This document shows positions 58,801-64,000 of a DNA stretch of 64,000 bases, piece after piece. Origin of the DNA: Camellia lanceoleosa (lineage: Eukaryota > Streptophyta > Magnoliopsida > Ericales > Theaceae); assembly GCA_025200525.1 (NCBI GenBank), contig CM045762.1:1612001-1676000 (forward strand), written 5' to 3'. The notes below the pieces were generated by a model. It saw only the letters and a list, made by a program, of their open reading frames with translations, ran no database searches and had not been told where the DNA came from. The position numbers and the translations under genes were made by a program. Numbering within the stretch: position 1 is the stretch's first letter; each line of letters begins with the position of its first letter.

Positions 58801-61576
58801 TATAAATACATAATTAATTACTGAAAATGACATCATACGGTTCTGGGTCATTACAGTTGCAGTGTGATTTTCTGTGGGGAGGAGGTGGGGATGAGTTTAG
58901 GTATTATCTGGTTAGTTGGGATCGGCTGAAGGAGGGTGCGGGGTTTGGGGGTTTGGGAGTGCGGAGGTTGTGTTCTTCTAATGTAGTGTTTTTGGGGAAG
59001 TAGTGGTGGCGTTTTCCACAGGAAAGGGATCGATTGTGGCATCAGGTGGTGGCTGTTAAGTATGGGTTGTGGCAAGGTGTTTGGTTAGGTAAGGGAGAGT
59101 TTTGGGAACATGTTAAGTTTTGGGTAGGTGTCGGGGATAGGGTGCATTTTGGAAGGATCAGTGGTGTGGTGGGGTTGCTTTGTAGTTTCGGTTTCCCTTG
59201 ATTTTTCGTCTTCTTGTGGATTCCAAAGCGGTTGTGGCATCTTATTTTAGTGGGGCTAGTGGTGCAGTGGTTTGGGATACTATGTTGCATCGGCAGGTTC
59301 AAGATTGGAAGATTGGGCAGTTGGAGGATTATTGAGTTTCCTTTATGGGGTGCAAGTTGGGGTTTTATCGGTTTCATCTTATTATTATGGGGTGCAAGTT
59401 GGGGTTTTATCTGTTTCGTCTTATTATCGAGTCTTGAGTGGGGATGGGGATGAGGAGTTTCCTTGGCGGCATGTTTGGGTACCAAGTGTTCCATCAAAGG
59501 TGGCTTTCTTTTTGTGGATAGTAGTTTTTGAGAGGATTCTTACTATTGATAAATTGGTGTTTCATGTCCTGTGGTAACGCGGAATCGGTGGATCATTTGC
59601 TCATTCATTGTCCGGTGGCATCTTGTCTGTGGGCGCACATTTTTTTGACTTTTGGATTGGTGTGGGTCCAATAGAAAGGGGTGAGGGAGGTTCTGCGAAG
59701 CTAGGAAGAGGGACGGATCGGGAAGAGGCATCAGAAGGCTTGGGCTTTGGCCCCTTTGTGCTTGATGTGATTGGTTTGGTTAGAGCGGAATCGACATACT
59801 TTTCAAGGCGTTGCTTGTTCATTGCCATGCATAGAGAATAGATTTGTCCAAGTTTTGTATAGTTGGGTGTCTGGGCAGGTGGATCCGGATGTGTTTGTTT
59901 TCTTGGATTTTGTAGATGATTTGATTGATTAGGTGTCTACCCTGCTCTAGAGTTCTGGTTCTGTATTCTATAGCATCTTCTTAATGCTTTTGGTAATAAA
60001 TTTATTTATTAAAAAAAAAAAAAACCAGAAACAAAATAAAGTTGAATCTCAATGAATCATAGTGAATAGCATGATTCACTCAATTTCTGATCCAACAGCA
60101 CAATTGAATCATTTTGTTGAAATTTGTATTGAATTGTATGGATTGAATCGTGAATCGCGATTCTAACAACCATGTTTGCCTGGTCAAGATGTTATGTTTC
60201 TCTTTGTTATTACCTGCCATTTGTTCTCACTTTTCAGGTAACATTGTGTTTGTTATGAAATGAAAATGCTGAAATTTTTTGCTGAAGTACTCACAGATGT
60301 GTGTTTGCCCTGCTGCAGTTTGGACTGGCCCCAACCATCTTTCCTCAACGACCTGGGCAGATTGAATGTGATGTGCGTATCTGTTTGATTTTTATGTTCT
60401 AGTGGTAAATAATGTCTGTTGAGTGAAATAAGTGGCCTGTAAGGCATATCATGTTTCACTGGGTTAGATTTGGATTATCAACTGTTAGTTTTGGAATTAG
60501 CAGGGTCTGATTTGTTACTGAAGGAGTTTATTTAAAAATATTTTTCGTGTAAACTGTGTTCTCCAATTCTTTCTTGTTATTTGTCTTTTAACTAAAACCA
60601 AACCAAACTAAGCATTTGTCCCAATTAGGTGAGACTGGCTACATGAATCATTTTTCACCCTTCTGCTATATCAAGGGCTATATATGCTCAGTTAAATTAA
60701 ATAAATTCATGTCTTTTTTACTACAAGTTTTCATTGTACTTGACCAAACCACCTTAGCGTGTTTTCTCTCAACTTACTTCAATCAGTGTTACTTTGATCA
60801 TTTCACAAATATGTTCCTTTTTAATTCTGTCTTTCCTATGTTATCTTTCCCAATCTTACTATATGTCTATTTAAGCATCCTCATATTGTTAGTTAACAAC
60901 ACTCATTTTATAAATATGTTTTTTCTTAGTTGCACAAAAGCTATCCCCGAAATGCATTGTTGGCCTTATAGCTATTCTATAGAATTTTCTTTTCAATTTT
61001 GTTAATATTTGCTAATCACATAATATGCCAAAAACACTCCTCCACTTGAGTCAGCCTACTTTGATTCTATGGATCTTATCATCTCCAACATCCAATTTCT
61101 CCATCCTTTATAATTGAATAATTTCTAATAATCCTTTCTCCCCATCTAACTGGAATTATTACATCAGCTCATAGAAGATTTGGCTGAGTCATTCAAGGAA
61201 TTTTACATAATATTATATTCGTTAACTCTTGACTATCTGTGGGGTCAAGTGTTACTTTTTGTTGTTCTGTTGTAATCAAAATAATGTTGTCTAAAACTGC
61301 ACTTTGCTGTTAACCATTTGCCTTCCTTGTCAACGAATTTGGATGTACTTCATGCATTCATCTATTTTCGAACATGAATTGAATCAAAAGTGATCCATTT
61401 ACTAACTTATATATATTTGTGTCTCCTTATTGTAGTTCTATATGAAAACTGGGGTGTGTAAGTTTGGGGAAAGATGCAAGTTTCATCACCCCATTGATCG
61501 GTCAGCACTCACTCTGTCAAAGGAAGCCCAAGAACAAAATGTTAAGCTCAGTCTTGCAGGCCTACCTAGGAGAGAG
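43121..61576 (+). CDS. HUA1: HUA1-like CCCH zinc-finger RNA-binding protein (3' end outside window)
   Basis: Exons by GT-AG and frame: 43121-43469, 46335-46582, 50122-50181, 50280-50357, 50468-50530, 50618-50830, 51534-51571, 51681-51727, 51836-51966, 60319-60372, 61436-61576 (1,422 nt, 474 codons, frame kept at every join). The start is [17 protein letters not shown]; residues 1-116 are Ser/Tyr/Gly/Ala-rich and unstructured. Five C-X8-C-X5-C-X3-H fingers start at Cys166, 218, 265, 342 and 426, each preceded by a PERPG/PQRPG-type motif. The order and linkers match plant HUA1 (C3H37) proteins, which have six fingers; the last finger and stop must lie beyond 64000. Arabidopsis HUA1 is nuclear, binds RNA and, with HUA2 and HEN4, helps AGAMOUS pre-mRNA processing. 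Four fingers are split by introns after the first one or two residues or before the second Cys. No stop or frameshift was seen, so the gene looks functional. Confidence 0.93.
43476..43506. repeat. (CTTCCT)n tract at the start of intron 1
   Basis: Five CTTCCT-type units directly follow the exon 1 donor (GTAAGC at 43470). The intron 1 start is therefore pyrimidine-rich. No function is assigned. Confidence 0.85.
43777..43826. repeat. (GA)n microsatellite, about 25 units
   Basis: An uninterrupted GA run in intron 1 of the HUA1-like gene. Long GA tracts can bind BBR/BPC factors in plants, but no role is shown here. Confidence 0.95.
44457..44634. mobile_element. Possible small MITE in intron 1
   Basis: GGCCTTGTTTGACA at the left and CATCCCAAACCACCCC at the right are imperfect inverted ends, with TTA on both sides (44454-44456 and 44635-44637). 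A tandem ATTTAAGTCACATCA pair lies inside. Ends and TTA duplication fit a Tourist-type MITE, but the terminal match is weak. Confidence 0.4.
46583..50121. other. Intron 2 of the HUA1-like gene (3.5 kb)
   Basis: Bounded by GTGACC at 46583 and GCAG at 50121. No complete transposon with ends and target duplication was recognised. It contains a C/T-rich stretch (47840-48130), a TCTA/TATA microsatellite (48316-48345 and 48570-48650) and otherwise AT-rich sequence. The C/T-rich part may be a degraded insertion, but I could not prove it. Confidence 0.5.
52981..54181 (-). mobile_element. LINE-derived insert in the RTE element, with 16-bp target duplication
   Basis: AACTGTAGTGATAATC is found at 52981-52996 and 54166-54181. 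The insert (52997-54165, 1,169 bp) starts with a T-run, that is, a poly(A) tail on the minus strand after TTTGCCGATC. Its minus-strand 5' end is GC-rich (AAAACCTCCTCCTCCTCGGC). The middle is repeats of CAACTCCAAACTCC type with no coding frame. Poly(A), orientation and a 16-bp duplication indicate target-primed retroposition by LINE machinery, with a non-autonomous copy. Confidence 0.82.
53380..53760. repeat. C-rich repeats (CCAAACTCCAACCTC type)
   Basis: Irregular repeats of ACTCCAAACTCCAACCTCC with GAGGCCACCC and CACGCC blocks occur throughout the interior of the LINE-derived insert. Frames across them are rich in Pro, Thr and Asn because of composition and are not considered genes. Confidence 0.7.
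56861..58860 (-). mobile_element. Solo LTR with GTTGC target duplication in intron 9
   Basis: The LTR runs 56866-58855, begins TGTCACGCCCCG and ends GGGTCATTACA; GTTGC lies at 56861-56865 and 58856-58860. It shares GGGGCTCGCGGAAGCG and AAGAGCTGTGCAT with the solo LTR at 27156. A minus-strand TATA-like region near 58565-58580 followed by a GA-rich stretch suggests minus orientation. It contains two CATGGG/CCCATG hairpin units (57487-57556). No internal region remains. Confidence 0.85.
58856..60024 (+). mobile_element. 5'-truncated L1-type LINE, C-terminal ORF2 remnant
   Basis: The plus strand begins within an RT-downstream region ([20 protein letters not shown]), continues through [13 protein letters not shown] and a zinc-ribbon-like [20 protein letters not shown] (near 59570-59630), and ends with a run of A (60011-60024). 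This is the conserved C-terminal end of plant L1 ORF2. Stops and shifts are frequent. AAATAAAGTTG occurs at 56854-56864 (left of the solo LTR) and 60034-60044, a candidate target duplication, offset nine bases from the poly(A). The solo LTR sits at its left junction. Confidence 0.8.
60594..61110 (-). mobile_element. Diverged 3' fragment of a second RTE copy
   Basis: AACCAAACCAAACTAAGC, then GACTGGCTACATGAATCA, TTTTCTCTCAACTTACTTC and TTTTTAATTCTGTC repeat, in order and with many changes, the 3' end of the RTE element at 52400-53000. Orientation is also minus. It is in intron 10. The right boundary is approximate. Confidence 0.7.
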
Positions 61577-61723
61577 GTATGCACTATTTGTGTTTTTTTT
61601 TTTTTTTTGAATGAGATTGAGAAGATAACCATGTATGTTGCATTCATAGGTGCAATCAATATCTGCAATAAATTAAAAGAATTGGTATTAAGTGGTTTTG
61701 TCTCTTTCAGTTTTCCTGGATCT

Positions 61724-62209
61724 GTATGTGCCTAAGAAGCATGGACACTTCTAAAGGGTGGTGTGTCCGTGTCAACTGACACTCATTGGACACTTCCGAC
61801 ACATGTCCAACATTCATCCAAACGTGTCTTATTTTGTTTAAAAAAATTTAAACTTGGACACTTGGAGGACACGTGTCGATTGCTTGAACATACGTGTCCA
61901 TTGATTAGACACACGGAACTAATTATAAGTTTGAACAAAATAATTTAGAATACGATGATCAAAGAAAAACAATGTCAATTTATAGAAATTAGTGTTATAT
62001 TGCATTTATTAATTCTCTTGGAATGATATACTCGTATATATGACATATAATAAATATATAAAATTATATATTATGTGCGTGTCTTTCATGTGTCGTGTCT
62101 TGTATATTTTGAAAATTGTCGTGTCAACGTGTCCGTGTTGTATCCGTGTCGTGTACTGTATTTTTTGAAAATTGCGGTGTCAACGTGTCCATGCCGCTTA
62201 GGTATGTGC
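61724..62209. mobile_element. hAT-like MITE in intron 11 (8-bp duplication GTATGTGC)
   Basis: The element 61732-62201 has ends CTAAGAAGCATGGACAC and GTGTCCATGCCGCTTAG, inverted with two mismatches. GTATGTGC flanks it at 61724-61731 and 62202-62209; a ninth base (C) could be included, so a Mutator-type 9-bp duplication is the alternative. The interior has further GTGTC/GACAC repeats and no coding frame. Confidence 0.75.
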
Positions 62210-62595
62210 CTTTTTGTTGTCATGGCAAATAGTGGAAACACTTTTTGAGATCTGAATTCTTAAAATTGTAGTTTCCATGTAAACTAGTGTTGCATGATAA
62301 GCTAGAGTAAAGTATATTCACACGTTTCAGAGGCGTTTTTTGGGCAGACTTCTGCTTTAAATTTGCATTAGTTGTGAAGATTGATTGCGTTCGGTCACCT
62401 TTTTGAGTAAGAATTACAGTACTAACAGGCAAGTGCTTGGCAACAGCCCAGTGAACTGGGCAGGCACTAGATAAATGGGAGGCACAGGATAAACAAATCC
62501 ACCCGATGGACTGCCAAAAAAGGCATCACAAATTAGAATGTATGATCAAAGGCATCTTGGTTTGGCAACTTTTAAAGGAGCTTTGTATCATAGGT

Positions 62596-63214
62596 GTTAA
62601 AATCAAAGTTTTTAAAGGCGAATGCGTACCTTAAGGCGTTTTACCCCTCATGAGGCGAGGCGTAAGCCTCAAGGCGTTGAGGCGTAAGCATTTCAAATTT
62701 CAAAATTTAATATTTATTGAATAAATTAAATACTTTTAAATAGTTAAAAAAATAAAAATAAAATTAAATATAAATATGTAAATACTTTTCGCTTTAATGC
62801 ATTGAACATTTTACTGCATAGAAGGAAGTTTTCCTTCACTGAAAGAGAAATCGATATTCTTAACTTCAGTGATTGAGCTTCTCACTTGACCATTAACTAT
62901 GTTTTTCTTGATTGATCATTTACTTAATTTTTCCTGTAGAATGTAGTTATAAAAATGGATTCTTTTTAATTTTTTTATGTTTAAACAATCTAATAGACTA
63001 AGCTTAACAAATACCCAAGGCAACTTCTGCATGTGCATACTCCTCACATGCTTATGCGTTGAAAGCGTAAAAAGCGCACTTAAGGCGCATGTCTCAAACT
63101 ATGATACGCAAGCCTTTGGGGAGTAATGCCTAAAAATCAAAGCCTCGATGTGTTTTACCTTAGCCTCAAGGCGAGGCGAGCCTTGAGAAGGTTTTTTAAA
63201 ACTCTGGTTAAAAT
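62596..63214. mobile_element. hAT-like MITE in intron 11 (8-bp duplication GTTAAAAT)
   Basis: The element 62604-63206 starts CAAAGTTTTTAAAGGC and ends (inverted) CAGAGTTTTAAAAAACC. GTTAAAAT flanks it at 62596-62603 and 63207-63214. CA-starting ends and an 8-bp duplication fit the hAT superfamily. The sub-terminal regions carry many AGGCG/CGCCT repeats (such as AAGGCGAGGCG) in inverted arrangement. No transposase is present. Confidence 0.78.
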
Positions 63215-63859
63215 TGCTATCCAAAAAAATCAAAATCAATCTGGATAGCATTTAAATTGTTGTAGAGTAGGATCTCATTAGGATGGTTAGGATCTTCAAT
63301 TGAGTCATAGGATCGTGCGATCCTTCGATTAAGATTGTTTTGGGGAATTTTTTCTGAATCTTTCCAACTTATTTAAACAAACTAATTTCGGTTTTTGCCA
63401 CAAAATTTTACATAGTTGAGGAGGTCATTGTTAATGACATTTTGCATTGAGTTCTCCAACAAGGCATCTTCTATGTTTCGAAATACTAGTAGGGGTTGCA
63501 TTGTTGCGGCAGGGTTGGGTTGCGTTGTTAATTAGTTTATTATATACTTTTGGTAAGCTTACCCTTGTCAACTAACTATATATATAGCATTTGAAATATC
63601 TGTTTCATTTAGTAGATAACAATTTCTTTGGCAATGGTTCTTATGCTGATACAATCTATCTTTTTTTTTTTTTTTTTAATTCATACTCTAGGCATGTAAG
63701 GTCACCTTTATCAAAACAAACTATCGTCTTTGGTAAATTTACCAGAGTATTCCTCCTATTCAACTAATTTAACCATTTCCAATCACCTTATAGCATTTTT
63801 AGAGCATCTGGAGATTCGATCATTTATGTATGATTTGCTTTATCTTACACTGCCCCTTA

Positions 63860-64000
63860 AGAATGGCAACGGGGCGGGGCCGGGCCGGGGACTACCCCCT
63901 TCGTCCCCGATCCCCGAAAGTAACACTCCCCGTCCCGTTCGTCCGTCTGACGGGGACCCTTATCGACCCCATCCCGACCACGGAAAATCACGATTCATAT
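63860..64000. repeat. GC-rich GGGGCGGGGC repeat, cut by the window end
   Basis: AATGGCAACGGGGCGGGGC and following GGGGAC/CCCCGTCCCG runs stand out in AT-rich intron. Such runs mark one end of a common plant transposon type, but the other end is outside the window, so class and limits are unknown. Confidence 0.45.

Larger units (their letters stand above)
52231..60165. mobile_element. Old AATCGTGAATCG repeat split by later insertions
   Basis: TTGTTGTCAAATC with TTGAATCGTGAATCG (52231-52262) and TTGAATCGTGAATCG with CGATTCTAACAACC (60131-60165) form loosely inverted ends. Between them are its remaining pieces (52263-52399, 56749-56865, 60045-60130), separated by the RTE element and by the solo LTR plus LINE. 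It looks like a short MITE that was in intron 9 before those arrived. The target duplication is not resolved. Confidence 0.35.
61577..64000. other. Intron 11 of the HUA1-like gene (continues beyond the window)
   Basis: Starts with donor GTATGC at 61577. I searched for the final exon (a YYMKTG...CKYGA-type finger) and did not find it here. The intron holds the two MITEs, a T-run (63661-63679) and the GC-rich repeat at the end. Confidence 0.7.

Noticed and set aside
58856..60024. Functional gene after the solo LTR in intron 9
   Set aside because: The motifs are those of LINE ORF2 C-termini, with many stops, a truncated 5' end and a poly(A) tail.
61577..64000. Final exon of the HUA1-like gene with the sixth zinc finger
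   Set aside because: No C-X8-C-X5-C-X3-H pattern with YYMKTG-type context was found in any frame; it must lie beyond the window.
1..64000. tRNA, rRNA or snoRNA genes
   Set aside because: I looked for tRNA B-box-like GGTTCGAATCC and rRNA core motifs and saw none; a tRNAscan-SE run would be decisive.

Overview
The window is nuclear DNA of a flowering plant, most likely a eudicot with a repeat-rich genome. It holds one host gene with small GT-AG exons and introns inflated by transposons. The rest is almost entirely plant retrotransposons: Ty3/gypsy Tat-type, Ty1/copia, LINE and RTE elements, solo LTRs and hAT-like MITEs. No bacterial-style genes, rRNA, tRNA or CRISPR array were seen.

Layout. 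(1) 1-20227: a giant non-autonomous LTR retrotransposon, minus strand. Its complete right LTR (14759-20227) is about 5.5 kb. Its internal region (6685-14758) carries only a broken gag and several tandem arrays. Its left LTR is interrupted by a solo LTR (4176-6091) and is cut at 1453 by a second, related LTR that runs off the window. (2) 20228-22511: the 3' part of a plus-strand Ty1/copia element (RNase H, polypurine tract, LTR), which the giant element entered. (3) 22512-40890: an 18.4-kb Tat-lineage element, minus strand, with two 0.8-kb LTRs and a 5-bp target duplication (ATAAC). It has degenerate gag, protease, RT, dual RNase H and integrase. It also carries two antisense (plus-strand) genes; the second encodes a plant mobile domain (PMD) protein with introns and is split by a 2.9-kb solo LTR. 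The Tat element sits 1 bp from the end of the copia LTR. (4) 40897-43120: intergenic DNA with a MITE ending about 100 bp before the host start codon. (5) 43121 to beyond 64000: a HUA1-like CCCH zinc-finger gene, plus strand. Eleven exons encode the first 474 residues and five of the expected six zinc fingers; the last exon(s) lie outside the window. Intron 9 (8.35 kb) is a stack of an RTE element with a LINE-derived insert, a solo LTR and a truncated LINE.

Insertion order read from target duplications: the copia element came first; the giant element and the Tat element entered it; solo-LTR parents then entered both. In the gene, RTE and LINE copies entered an older small repeat, the LINE-derived insert entered the RTE, and an LTR element entered the left flank of the LINE.

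The most unusual item is the antisense gene pair in the Tat element. Antisense placement explains how introns could survive retrotransposition. The PMD gene converges on the integrase gene with only 52 bp between stop codons, and PMD proteins of the MAIN/MAIL1 type act in transposon silencing in Arabidopsis. A second unusual item is a set of tandem hairpin units at similar positions in three diverged solo LTRs, one set showing a compensatory base change.

All coordinates and frames were worked out by eye. Percent identities, database similarity and expression were not measured.
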